Below are positions 6,205-12,684 of a stretch of 12,701 nucleotides of DNA, piece by piece. This DNA is from Methanosarcinales archaeon (GTDB taxonomy: Archaea > Halobacteriota > Syntropharchaeia > Alkanophagales > Methanospirareceae). Within the stretch, counting starts at the first letter, position 1; each line of letters opens with the position of its first letter. Below the pieces are notes generated by a model. That model was given only the letters and a program-made list of their open reading frames with translations. It ran no database searches and was not told where the DNA came from. The DNA is taken from positions 1 to 12,701 of the forward strand of contig JAODGL010000157.1 of assembly GCA_025464585.1 (NCBI GenBank), given 5' to 3'. A program made the position numbers and the translations under genes.

Positions 6205-6467
6205 GTGAGGTATCCGGTTAGAGGTATCTCACGCTCAAGACAAAGCTTGCGTTTACCATTGCTATACTTATTCTTTATTTCGCCTTGGGTAACATCCCCC
6301 TGTTCGGGCTATCTCCAGAATCGCTGGACCTGTTTGGCAGATGGCGAGCGATCTTCGCAGGTCAAAGGTTCTCGCTTAGTGCTGTTGGGATTATGCCAAT
6401 CATAGATGCTTCGCTTATTTTACAAATCTTAGCGGGTCCAAAGATAATGAAAGAAAAAAACCGCTAA
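6205..6467 (+). pseudogene. Fragment of a second SecY N-terminus
   Basis: Starting nine bases after secY, the sequence re-encodes the SecY N-terminal region. The frame at 6231-6467 gives LKTKLAFTIAILILYFALGN, then IPLFGLSPESLDLFGRWRAI and FAGQRFSLSAVGIMPIIDAS, aligning to SecY residues 29-101 with about 55 of 73 identical by hand count. Just upstream, RYPV in another frame (6208-6219) resembles SecY residues 16-19 (KFPM), so a frameshift lies between. A TAG at 6219-6221 closes the main frame upstream and there is no ATG before the homology. The end degenerates into KEKNR and a stop after TM2, so about 80 percent of the protein is missing. Most base differences from the intact copy appear to be at third codon positions, which suggests a formerly functional paralogue, not a recent copying error. 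Translation from the TTG at 6285 (60 aa) cannot be excluded but seems unlikely. Confidence 0.85.
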
Positions 6468-6490
6468 TTATTTATGCGCTTTTGCCTTCG

Positions 6491-6529
6491 ATTTAAATAC
6501 CGAAACTTGAAGATAAAAGGGGGAGGAGA
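6491..6529 (+). promoter_or_regulatory. TATA box and strong ribosome site of the oxidoreductase gene
   Basis: TTTAAATA at 6492-6499 is a good archaeal TATA box, and AAGGGGGAGGAG at 6518-6529 is the strongest Shine-Dalgarno-like site in the window, three to four bases from the ATG at 6533. The expected transcript start lies just at or before the ribosome site, so the leader is very short. This makes the downstream gene independent of secY. Confidence 0.55.
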
Positions 6530-6532
6530 GAA

Positions 6533-7933
6533 ATGGTAAAAAAGATTGTAATTGTTGGTGGTGGCATTGCAGGGATATACGTATTGAGGAACTTGCTTGC
6601 AAGGAAGGACGATGTGGAGGAAGAGATGGACTTCACGGTATTAAAGCGAGAGAAAAGCGGCTGGGTATCTACCTGCGGGCTGCCTTTTGCTCTGCGCGGA
6701 TGGTATGAGATAGACAGAACAGAGATAAACAAACCGCAGTTCTTCCTCGATCAGGGCGTTGATTTCAGAACCGAAACAGAAGTAACCAAACTAAATTTAG
6801 AGGAGAACAATATAGTCCTAAAAACAGGTGAAGAGCTAAAATACGATTTTCTCGTTATTGCGACTGGGAGAAAACAGTTTGTAAAAGACACGAAACTCGA
6901 GGGTGTTTATACGTTTAACAACGAGGAAGATGCAAAAAAGATAGAAGCTGCTTTGAATAGGGATGGAGTGAAAAGCGCTTATATCCGTGGTCGTGGTATT
7001 ATAGGATTGCAAGCGGCAGCCGCGTTCGCAACCCGCGGATTGGATACAACGGTTCATGGTGGACCACCTTCTTTGCTGCCTTCCAGCTTAGACCCTGACA
7101 TGGGCGACCTGGTCAAAGAACGGATGGAGAAAGAGGGGATAAGATTTATTCTCGATAGAAGAGAGATAACCGCGATAAAAGGACGTAAGGGTTGGGTGAA
7201 ATCGGTGGTGATAGGAGAAAGGGAAGAGGAGAAAGAGGAGATTCCAGCAGATATTGTTATCATCGGCAAATGGATGATTCCTGAGATAGACCTCGCATGG
7301 AAGGCAGGTGTGGATATAGGAGAGAGTGGAGGAATAGTTACTGATAGAGCAATGCACGTGAAAAAAGGAAGAGGACATATAAACAATGTATATGCAGTTG
7401 GTGACTGTACAGAAGTTGTAGATGGTATCACACACCGTCCGAGGCTGAATCAGCTTGCATCTACTGCTGTCACTCAAGCTACGGTCATAGCTGATAACAT
7501 TCTTAGCGATATTAGTGGGCAACCAGGCTTATATTCTCCTTGTGAATATTGTTTCGGACCAACAGTAGCGGATGTTGGTGGTGTCCTGATAGGTTCGGTA
7601 GGTGTTACAACCGAGGCAGCAAGCCGCGCAGGAATAAAAACAATAAGTGGCAAGGCAACGAAACTCGTAAAGGCAAGATACTTCCCCGGAGCGACACCTC
7701 TCACACTGAAATTGATCTTCGATGCGTATACGAAGAAGTTGATAGGAGCGCAGATGGTCGGCGAATCCGGGGTTGCTGAGCGTGTAAACGAGTTGGGAGT
7801 TGCTATACGTGCTGGTATGACCGCGGAAGAGATGAGAAATATGGAGCGCTGCTATGACCCTTCGCAGGCTTTGCTGATAGATGTGACGATAGATGCTGCG
7901 ACAAAGGCTTTGGGTATTACACCGGTGTATTAG
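6533..7933 (+). CDS. FAD/NAD(P)-dependent pyridine nucleotide-disulfide oxidoreductase, atypical
   Basis: The 466-aa protein has the CoA-disulfide reductase / NADH oxidase fold. FAD Rossmann motif GGGIAG is at 9-14. A single redox cysteine sits in STCGLPFAL (Cys48), as in the SxxCGxP motif of that group. ATG is at 110-112, the NAD(P) Rossmann motif GRGIIG at 153-158, the second FAD motif YAVGDC at 287-292, and a dimerisation domain spans about 340-460. Enzymes of this group reduce CoA disulfide, sulfur or polysulfide, or O2. Substrate cannot be set here. The ending differs from well-known members, which carry Y-A-P-P and a conserved DP-x(n)-A near the C-terminus. Here the segment is MERCYDPSQALLIDVTIDAA, with a second cysteine (Cys440) and no APP. 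The pyridine-domain stretch VIIGKWMIPEIDLA also departs from the usual VATG-x-P-N. It has its own promoter and ends in a T-rich stretch facing mptE. Confidence 0.85.
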   Translation: MVKKIVIVGGGIAGIYVLRNLLARKDDVEEEMDFTVLKREKSGWVSTCGLPFALRGWYEIDRTEINKPQFFLDQGVDFRTETEVTKLNLEENNIVLKTGEELKYDFLVIATGRKQFVKDTKLEGVYTFNNEEDAKKIEAALNRDGVKSAYIRGRGIIGLQAAAAFATRGLDTTVHGGPPSLLPSSLDPDMGDLVKERMEKEGIRFILDRREITAIKGRKGWVKSVVIGEREEEKEEIPADIVIIGKWMIPEIDLAWKAGVDIGESGGIVTDRAMHVKKGRGHINNVYAVGDCTEVVDGITHRPRLNQLASTAVTQATVIADNILSDISGQPGLYSPCEYCFGPTVADVGGVLIGSVGVTTEAASRAGIKTISGKATKLVKARYFPGATPLTLKLIFDAYTKKLIGAQMVGESGVAERVNELGVAIRAGMTAEEMRNMERCYDPSQALLIDVTIDAATKALGITPVY

Positions 7934-7938
7934 TAGGC

Positions 7939-7956
7939 TCTTTTCCTTTTTATTTT
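7939..7956 (+). terminator. T-rich terminator between convergent genes
   Basis: CTCTTTTCCTTTTTATTTT follows the oxidoreductase stop within a few bases, with no clear stem. T-rich runs like this are enough for archaeal RNA polymerase to terminate. The tract runs into the mptE stop codon at 7957-7955, so the two convergent transcripts end against each other. Confidence 0.45.
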
Positions 7957-8626
7957 ACAAAACATCTTCAATCAGCCGCTTCGCCCATTTCAATTTTTTC
8001 CTTTTCGTGTCACTTACGTTTTCATCCTCGAAATCAAAACCTAAAAGTTCTATCCCTTTTGCTCCAAATTCATTAGCCAGAAACACACATCTATCGCCAT
8101 CTGTGAAACCTCCGAAGTTGTACACTGTGGAGTTCGGAGTTTGCCCCACTGGCTTGCTTTGCGTTGTGCATATCACGCTCTCGTTTAACGCGGGTAATAC
8201 TTTTTTCAGCTTCTCTATGTTGTCCCCGTGTGCATGCACAACAATTATCGAGCCAAGCCTGTTCGCATATATAATGTCCGCAATGTTCCCATCGAGGTCG
8301 GTAACCACGAGATCAGGTATTAAAGCATTGCGTAGAAGAACAGAAGTAGCCCCATCTGCGGCTATTACCACAAAATCACGGGAGAAAGTATCAGCCTCAA
8401 GCTTTTTCTCGATTATATCGTTCTCCAAGCAGGGAGCGTCGCCACATATTATCGCTTCTTTCCCTTTTATTAGATGCTCTATCACCCTTTTCACGTCTTC
8501 TCCTTTAGTACCCTTGCTCCTCAGTATCTCAGATGCTGTCCTTGCCGCTTCCTCGTCTTTCCCCCTTTCAAACCCAAAATCTTCCAGTATCTCTTCGTAA
8601 ATCGGCTCCCACGCGCTATACCTCAT
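7955..8626 (-). CDS. mptE: 6-hydroxymethyl-7,8-dihydropterin pyrophosphokinase, archaeal MptE type
   Basis: The 223-aa product matches the archaeal MptE family (DUF115 fold). It transfers diphosphate from ATP to 6-hydroxymethyl-7,8-dihydropterin, a step toward tetrahydromethanopterin and folate-type cofactors. Family features: N-terminal W-EP-x-Y (6-10) with the helix EEILEDFGF, GDAPCLEND (62-70), IAADGATSVLL (88-98), PDLVVTDLDGN (104-114) with metal-binding acidic residues, VVHAHGDN (129-136), TQSKP (155-159) and GFTDGDRCVFLA (173-184). The frame extends 31 codons further to 8719, but that stretch is AT-rich and hydrophobic, contains the promoter, and precedes the family's usual start, so I begin at the ATG at 8626. 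It is a single gene between convergent and divergent neighbours. Its product cofactor is what Fae-Hps, at the right end of the window, uses to trap formaldehyde. Confidence 0.9.
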   Translation of the reverse strand: MRYSAWEPIYEEILEDFGFERGKDEEAARTASEILRSKGTKGEDVKRVIEHLIKGKEAIICGDAPCLENDIIEKKLEADTFSRDFVVIAADGATSVLLRNALIPDLVVTDLDGNIADIIYANRLGSIIVVHAHGDNIEKLKKVLPALNESVICTTQSKPVGQTPNSTVYNFGGFTDGDRCVFLANEFGAKGIELLGFDFEDENVSDTKRKKLKWAKRLIEDVL

Positions 8627-8656
8627 ACTTCTTCTTAGTAGATGTAATGAGGAAAA

Positions 8657-8668
8657 GTATATAATAAA
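8657..8668 (-). promoter_or_regulatory. Putative TATA box for mptE
   Basis: On the minus strand TTTTATTATATAC (about 8668-8656) is a good TATA candidate. The implied transcript start near 8632 leaves only a few bases before the ATG at 8626, so the mRNA would be nearly leaderless. This also argues against the longer 254-residue reading frame, whose start would lie upstream of the promoter. Confidence 0.45.
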
Positions 8669-8680
8669 AAAGTCTTTAAA

Positions 8681-8698
8681 AAGAGAAAAGTTTAAAAA
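8681..8698 (+). promoter_or_regulatory. Putative BRE/TATA for the RCK-DHH gene
   Basis: AAGAGAAAAG followed by TTTAAAAA (8691-8698) has the purine-rich BRE plus TATA layout of archaeal promoters. The expected start near 8720 lies about 13 bases before the ATG at 8733. No Shine-Dalgarno-like site precedes that ATG, which fits a short-leader or leaderless message. Confidence 0.4.
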
Positions 8699-8732
8699 AC
8701 AAATCTCATTACAATGCATAAGAACAGAACAA

Positions 8733-10217
8733 ATGAGCGCAGAAGAAAGCGGAACAGAGCATGAACGGAAAGGAAAAGGTAAGGTGCTGCACGCAATTTT
8801 TGGCTGCGGAAGAGTTGGCTATGCAGTGGCAAAAGAGCTGAAAGCCCGGGGGATTGATGTTGTCATCGTGGATAGGGATGAGAAGAAAGTAGAACTGCTG
8901 AAGGAGGAGGATTTTGTCGCTTTCGTTGGTGACATAAGCGACCCCGCAGTGATGTCAAAGGTAACAAGAGAAGGCGAGCCAGAAGCAATTTTTATTTTGA
9001 GCAACAGCAGCGAAGTGAACAAAAAGGCAGTGAAAAATGTAAAAGAGATGCTACCTCAGACTCATTTGGTCGTGCGAGCGATCGAACCCGAGGATAAAGA
9101 GGGTTTAAAAGAGTTAGGCGTTGATGTGACTTTGTCCATCCGCGATATAGCGGCAAGAGTCGCGATAGAGTCCCTGGAGAAAGTAGAAGCTCGGAGGAAA
9201 GCGAAAGAATTGACCGCGATGATCGAAGAGATACGGGGAAAAGGGAAATTAGGTATTATTGTCCACGACAGCCCGGATTCTGATGCAATCGCTTCTGCTC
9301 TTGCACTAAAGGAGATAGCAAGGCACGTGAATGTATCAGCAGATATATTGTATCGAGGAGAAATAGGGCACCATATAAATCGTGCTTTTGTGAATATCTT
9401 AGGGATAGAGATGAGGAGAATAGAGTGTGAGGATGAATTAAAGGAATATGATAAATTGGCGCTTATAGATGCCACCGTTCCGGGTGCAAACAATCCTCTG
9501 CCTCCGCCACCTGAGGGTAATGTGGACATCATCATAGACCATCATGCGGCGAATAACAAGGAAGAAGTATATGCAGATTTTTTCGACGTTCGAACAGATA
9601 ACGGTGCAACTTCAACGATAATGACGAGGTATCTGCAAGAACTGGATATACCGGTGGATAAAGTGTTAGCAACCGCTCTTCTGCAAGGTATAAGAACAGA
9701 TACGAGTAGTTTTAAGCGCGAGACGCACCCATCGGATTTTTACGCCGCTGCTTTCCTGCACGAAAAGGCGGATAAAGACCTTTTAGAGCAGATAGAAACG
9801 CCACCTATGTCAACAGAGATGCTAAACGTAGTAGGTGGCGCGATACTGCACAAAAAGATAAAGGGGAGTTATTTGATAACAAGTGTGGGAACAGTGGCGA
9901 ATCGAGATTCTATCCCTCAAGCTGCGGATTACTTGCTCAAGCTCGAAGGAATCACAACTGCTATCGTGATAGGGCTGTGCGAGGATATGATATGTGTTTC
10001 AGGGAGAAGTAAGGATATAAGGGTGAATATAGGCGATGCGTTTGTCCGTGCATTTGGAGAAATGGGCTCTGCGGGAGGACACGCAACGATGGCTGCGGCA
10101 CAGTTGCCCCTTGGCATTTTCAAGGGGATAAAAGATAGGAACACACTCATGCAACTTGCAGAAGATGCGGTAACAAAACGTTTTCTATCTGTGATGAAGG
10201 AGGAGAAGAGCGAATAA
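8733..10217 (+). CDS. RCK/TrkA-N domain fused to DHH-DHHA1 phosphoesterase
   Basis: The 494-aa protein joins two modules. Residues about 18-150 are a TrkA-N/RCK-type Rossmann domain, with FGCGRVG at 23-29 (GxGxxG), the acidic strand end VDRD at 46-49, and VGDISDP at 65-71. Residues about 170-490 are a DHH phosphoesterase: VHDSPDSDAIASALAL (177-192, motif I), ALIDAT (243-248), IIDHHA (267-272, the DHH motif), RTDTSS (321-326), and GSAGGHATMAAA (445-456, the DHHA1 substrate-binding glycine-rich loop). Metal-binding residues look intact, so it should be active. Relatives degrade short RNAs (NrnA type), pAp or cyclic di-AMP. This RCK-DHH fusion is known in Euryarchaeota; a link between nucleotide or ion sensing and phosphodiesterase activity is an attractive but unproven idea. 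There are no membrane segments, so it is cytoplasmic. It is transcribed alone, divergent from mptE. Confidence 0.9.
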   Translation: MSAEESGTEHERKGKGKVLHAIFGCGRVGYAVAKELKARGIDVVIVDRDEKKVELLKEEDFVAFVGDISDPAVMSKVTREGEPEAIFILSNSSEVNKKAVKNVKEMLPQTHLVVRAIEPEDKEGLKELGVDVTLSIRDIAARVAIESLEKVEARRKAKELTAMIEEIRGKGKLGIIVHDSPDSDAIASALALKEIARHVNVSADILYRGEIGHHINRAFVNILGIEMRRIECEDELKEYDKLALIDATVPGANNPLPPPPEGNVDIIIDHHAANNKEEVYADFFDVRTDNGATSTIMTRYLQELDIPVDKVLATALLQGIRTDTSSFKRETHPSDFYAAAFLHEKADKDLLEQIETPPMSTEMLNVVGGAILHKKIKGSYLITSVGTVANRDSIPQAADYLLKLEGITTAIVIGLCEDMICVSGRSKDIRVNIGDAFVRAFGEMGSAGGHATMAAAQLPLGIFKGIKDRNTLMQLAEDAVTKRFLSVMKEEKSE

Positions 10218-10237
10218 GAAATTATGAAATCTCGTGG

Positions 10238-10249
10238 TTTTTTATTTTT
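10238..10249 (+). terminator. T-run terminator after the RCK-DHH gene
   Basis: TTTTTTATTTTT lies about 20 bases after the stop codon of the RCK-DHH gene and touches the end of the convergent DUF424 gene. No stable stem precedes it. It fits the T-run type of archaeal terminator. Confidence 0.45.
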
Positions 10250-10556
10250 AGATTTTCACTATCTGCGCATGGGGTACACCAGCCACGAAAATCACATTGG
10301 CTTCTTCGATAAAATCGTTCTCCAGAGCGCACTTTATTGCTCTTTTACCCACCAAATTCGCGATGGTTGCATGTTTTAAGGAACGCACTACTTCTCTTTC
10401 GGTTGCTTTTTCACCTTTATAAAAACTTTCGGTAATCTTGAGAAAAAGCCCTCTATCTTCAAAGCTTTTCCCTATCAACTCCGTATCACACACTGCCACC
10501 AAAATGTCAGCGCCGATTTTATACTCCTTTATGTATATCCTTTTTTGGTTGCTCAC
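10248..10556 (-). CDS. DUF424 family protein (archaeal, conserved)
   Basis: The 102-aa protein matches the archaeal DUF424 family in length and pattern: VAVCDTELIGKSF (20-32), FLKITESFYKGE (38-49), a central SLKHATIANLVGKRAIKCAL (59-78) and the C-terminal VIFVAGVPHAQIV (88-100). GVPHAQ near the end is the family hallmark as I remember it. The function is unknown; nearby translation genes in other archaea have led to suggestions of a role there, but this is not established. The start is GTG at 10556, since there is no ATG in this frame near the family start. Upstream on the minus strand, AATTTATTTTTA (about 10592-10581) could be a TATA element that would give a nearly leaderless message. The gene is divergent from tRNA-Ile. 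Confidence 0.85.
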   Translation of the reverse strand: MSNQKRIYIKEYKIGADILVAVCDTELIGKSFEDRGLFLKITESFYKGEKATEREVVRSLKHATIANLVGKRAIKCALENDFIEEANVIFVAGVPHAQIVKI

Positions 10557-10599
10557 AATAAAGAATAAGTTTTATGAGTAAAAATAAATTAATAATAGT

Positions 10600-10674
10600 G
10601 GGCTCGTAGCTTAGTCTGGTTGGAGCGCTCGGCTGATAACCGAGAGGTCCGGAGTTCAAATCTCCGCGGGCCCA
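10600..10674 (+). tRNA. tRNA-Ile, anticodon GAU
   Basis: A complete cloverleaf can be drawn. Acceptor GGGCTCG (10600-10606) pairs with CGGGCCC (10667-10673) with one U-G pair, and the discriminator is A10674. The D arm starts TAGCTTAGTCTGGTTGG. Anticodon stem CTCGG/CCGAG encloses the loop CTGATAA with anticodon GAT at 10635-10637, which reads AUU and AUC as isoleucine. The T arm is CGGAG-TTCAAAT-CTCCG. There is no intron in the anticodon loop. The CCA end is not encoded (ATC follows). A palindromic repeat begins three bases downstream. Confidence 0.97.
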
Positions 10675-10676
10675 TC

Positions 10677-10735
10677 ATCAAACTTTAGGAAAGTTTGATC
10701 AAAACGCTTCGCAGCAAACTTTTAGAAAAAGTTTG
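10677..10735. repeat. Double-hairpin palindromic repeat after tRNA-Ile
   Basis: Two hairpins flank a GC-containing linker. The first is a perfect 10-bp stem, ATCAAACTTT (10677-10686), loop AGG, AAAGTTTGAT (10690-10699). The second is a 9-bp stem, CAAACTTTT (10715-10723), loop AGA, AAAAGTTTG (10727-10735). The linker CAAAACGCTTCGCAG (10700-10714) and the adjacent arm of hairpin one are exactly repeated, inverted, in rpl15 at 4441-4465. The element lies between the tRNA and mmp6. It could act as a transcript boundary, but the T-run is short. Confidence 0.85.
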
Positions 10736-10774
10736 ATTAAAGAAAAAAGAACGAAAAAGAAAAAGGTGAGAAAA

Positions 10775-11167
10775 ATGGGGATTCAGACCAGGGTAATTAT
10801 GATTGCGCCAGATTCTGAGATAACACCAGAGCAGGTGAAGAGCAAGATTTTGTCCTTGATTAGCGAGGATGTGAGCACAGCGGGCATGGACATTAGAGTA
10901 AAAGAGACATGTTTTGGTGCATTGGTGGAAGGAGAAGAGGAGAAAGTAAGGGAGATAGTGGAAGAGGTAAGGAAACTGGATAAGAACGGCATTTTTTCAA
11001 AACCACGAGGGTTTCCAATTGGTGACCCAAGAATCTGTCGAGCGACAAGAAAAGGCGGTCCCCGACCTGGTTTTCACCAGTTGGAACTTGAATACGCACT
11101 GCTGCCTGAAGTGAGAGCAGCATTGGACAAAATAGAAAAGAAGAGAGGAAAGGAGGTCGGTGGTTAA
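10775..11167 (+). CDS. mmp6: Methanogenesis marker protein 6 (putative)
   Basis: The product is 130 aa from the ATG at 10775, which has GGTGAG at 10765-10770 just upstream. An in-frame TTG at 10733 lies inside the palindromic repeat and gives a run of lysines, so I reject it. The sequence fits my memory of the methanogenesis-marker-6 family: RVIMIAPDSEITPEQV (6-21), VKETCFGALVEGE (42-54) and the distinctive IFSKPRGFPIGDPRICRAT (73-91) followed by GGPRPGFHQLE (94-104). These markers occur in genomes with methyl-coenzyme M reductase. The biochemical role is uncertain. Conserved Cys46 and Cys88 are candidates for function. It overlaps the next gene by eight bases, which together with fae-hps suggests one operon. 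The family call is from motif memory, without a search. Confidence 0.75.
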   Translation: MGIQTRVIMIAPDSEITPEQVKSKILSLISEDVSTAGMDIRVKETCFGALVEGEEEKVREIVEEVRKLDKNGIFSKPRGFPIGDPRICRATRKGGPRPGFHQLELEYALLPEVRAALDKIEKKRGKEVGG

Positions 11168-11456
11168 ATTGAGTGAAGATCTTAACGAGGAGGAGAGTGT
11201 ATTTCATAAAAAGCTAAAGATAAAATTAAAAGAGAAGGGAAGAGAGGGCAGGTTAATTTTACTCAAGGATTATCTGGATTACCTTATAAGGGAAAACAGA
11301 ACCATTCCTCCGGATTTTCCTACTTTTGTCAGAGAGATCATGGGGCTTGACGAGCGCGGAGGGTTTATCCACATAAGGATATGGCACGAGAACAGCGAGC
11401 TTGTAGATTTTGCAAAGATACGGGGATACGAACATAAAATAGATGCCTATGATTGA
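11160..11456 (+). CDS. Unrecognised 98-residue protein between mmp6 and fae-hps
   Basis: I do not recognise this family. The frame starts with GTG at 11160, overlapping the end of mmp6 by eight bases; an in-frame TTG at 11169 is better spaced from AGGAGGT (11151-11157) and may be the true start. It overlaps the start of fae-hps by 14 bases. The protein has a charged, helical N-terminal half rich in Lys and Glu (SVFHKKLKIKLKEKG, then LILLKDYLDYLIRENR), a proline-containing linker (TIPPDFPTF), then GLDERGGFIHIRIWHEN with a likely beta strand, ending KIDAYD. It has no cysteines, signal peptide or membrane segment. Its position and double overlap suggest coupled translation with its neighbours and a possible accessory role in C1 metabolism, which is inference only. 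Confidence 0.7.
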   Translation: MVKLSEDLNEEESVFHKKLKIKLKEKGREGRLILLKDYLDYLIRENRTIPPDFPTFVREIMGLDERGGFIHIRIWHENSELVDFAKIRGYEHKIDAYD

Positions 11457-12663
11457 TGATGGATTTCTGATAGGAGAGGCGTTAGTAGGAGAAGAGCCGG
11501 AGATAGCGCATATTGATCTGGTCATAGGCAGTAAGAAAGAAGCAGTGGGTACCGCATTTGCCTGTTCTATTGCCCAGCCCAGGCAGGGACATACGCCCAT
11601 TCTTGGCGTTATTAGACCAAATCTGCCCACCAAGCCAACGACACTTATAGTGCCTAAGGTAAGCATAAGAAACCTCGCAGATGCAGAAAAGATGTTCGGA
11701 CCAGCGCAAAGTGCTGTTGCAAAGGCAATTGCGGATGCGGTGGAAGAGGGGATAATACCGAAAGCGGAAGTAGAAGACCTCGCAGTTATCGTTTCCGTCT
11801 TCATCCATCCCCGGGGCAGAGATTATCAGAGGATATACCGGTACAACTATGCAGCAACAAAGCTTGCCCTATCACGAGCGATACAGAAGTTCCCGGATAT
11901 TGATAAAGTTTTAGAAGAGAAAGATAAATCTATACATGCTATGATAGGATTCAAGATGAACAACTTAAAAAAACCACCCTATCTGGAGGTTGCGCTGGAC
12001 ATTCCAGACTGGAGAAGGGTAGAGGGAATTATTAGGGCATTACCAAGAAGTGATGCGATAATAATCGAGGCAGGGACACCGCTTATCAAGCGGTATGGTG
12101 TTGAAGTAGTGCAGAAGATACACCAATTGAGACCGGAGACAGTTGTCTTTGCCGACCTTAAGACGCTGGATACAGGAAACCTGGAAGCGAGAATGGCGGG
12201 AGATGCGACAGCCGATGTAGCCGGTTTTTCTGGTCTTGCTCCCATAGGTACAATGGAGAAGTTTATAGAAGAGTGCAAGAAAGTCGGAGCTCTCTCTTTG
12301 ATGGATACGCTGAATGTGCCAGACCCCGTGGAAGTGCTCAGGAAGCTAAAGGTGAAGCCTGACATTGTAGAGCTGCATCGTGCAATAGATGTGGAACTGT
12401 ACCAGAACCGAAGAAAAGAGCAGGAGAGCGAGTGGGGAAATATCGGGGAGGTGAGACGAGTGTGTGGAAACAGAGTGCTCGTTGCTGTAGCTGGTGGGAT
12501 AAGATTGAAAAAAGTAAAAAAAGCGCTGAATGCAGGAGCGGATATTATTGTCGTTGGTCGAGCGATTACGGCTGCTAAGGATGTAACTGGAGCGGCAAGA
12601 GGATTCCTTCAGGAAATGGGTGTGGAAGATGTGGACCAGTTCCGCGTAATGACGGATTTTTAG
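11443..12663 (+). CDS. fae-hps: Bifunctional formaldehyde-activating enzyme / 3-hexulose-6-phosphate synthase
   Basis: The 406-aa fusion is typical of methanogenic archaea. The Fae half (about 7-165) condenses formaldehyde with tetrahydromethanopterin: IGEALVGEEPEIAHIDLVIG (10-29) holds the catalytic His23, and GHTPILGVIRPNLPTKP, FGPAQSAVAKAIADAV and IYRYNYAATKLA are family blocks. The Hps half (about 176-406) links formaldehyde and ribulose 5-phosphate to hexulose 6-phosphate, and in archaea runs mainly in reverse to make ribulose 5-phosphate for pentoses. It shows EAGTPLIKRYG (209-219), FADLKTLDTG (236-245), MDTLN (287-291), ELHRAID (310-316), AVAGGIRL (348-355), VGRAIT (371-376) and the family ending DQFRVMTDF. 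Both active sites look complete. The start could be ATG at 11443 or 11449; either removes nothing conserved. It is the last gene of an overlapping set with mmp6 and ends at a palindrome. Confidence 0.96.
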   Translation: MPMIDDGFLIGEALVGEEPEIAHIDLVIGSKKEAVGTAFACSIAQPRQGHTPILGVIRPNLPTKPTTLIVPKVSIRNLADAEKMFGPAQSAVAKAIADAVEEGIIPKAEVEDLAVIVSVFIHPRGRDYQRIYRYNYAATKLALSRAIQKFPDIDKVLEEKDKSIHAMIGFKMNNLKKPPYLEVALDIPDWRRVEGIIRALPRSDAIIIEAGTPLIKRYGVEVVQKIHQLRPETVVFADLKTLDTGNLEARMAGDATADVAGFSGLAPIGTMEKFIEECKKVGALSLMDTLNVPDPVEVLRKLKVKPDIVELHRAIDVELYQNRRKEQESEWGNIGEVRRVCGNRVLVAVAGGIRLKKVKKALNAGADIIVVGRAITAAKDVTGAARGFLQEMGVEDVDQFRVMTDF

Positions 12664-12684
12664 TTGTTATAACAACTTCTTTAT
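12663..12684. terminator. Palindrome after fae-hps, possible terminator
   Basis: GTTGTTATAACAAC (12663-12676) is a perfect 14-base palindrome directly at the fae-hps stop codon, followed by TTCTTTAT. The stem has almost no loop and a weak T-run, so termination is only suggested. If the minus-strand frame noted at 12667-12701 is real, this would lie between convergent genes. Confidence 0.35.

Noticed and set aside
8627..8719. 31-codon upstream extension of mptE
   Set aside because: The extension is AT-rich and hydrophobic, contains the likely TATA box and lies before the family's normal N-terminus, so it is not taken as a signal peptide.
10677..10735. CRISPR repeat interpretation of the hairpin unit
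   Set aside because: There are only two hairpins with a single conserved linker, no series of regularly spaced direct repeats with unique spacers, and no cas genes.
10600..10735. Integration (att) site of an integrative element at the tRNA-Ile 3' end
   Set aside because: No integrase gene and no second copy of the tRNA 3' end are visible in the window; only a small palindromic repeat adjoins the tRNA.
10733..10774. N-terminal extension of mmp6 from TTG at 10733
   Set aside because: The codon lies within the palindromic repeat, the extension is a poly-lysine-like tract, and a proper GGTGAG site precedes the ATG at 10775.
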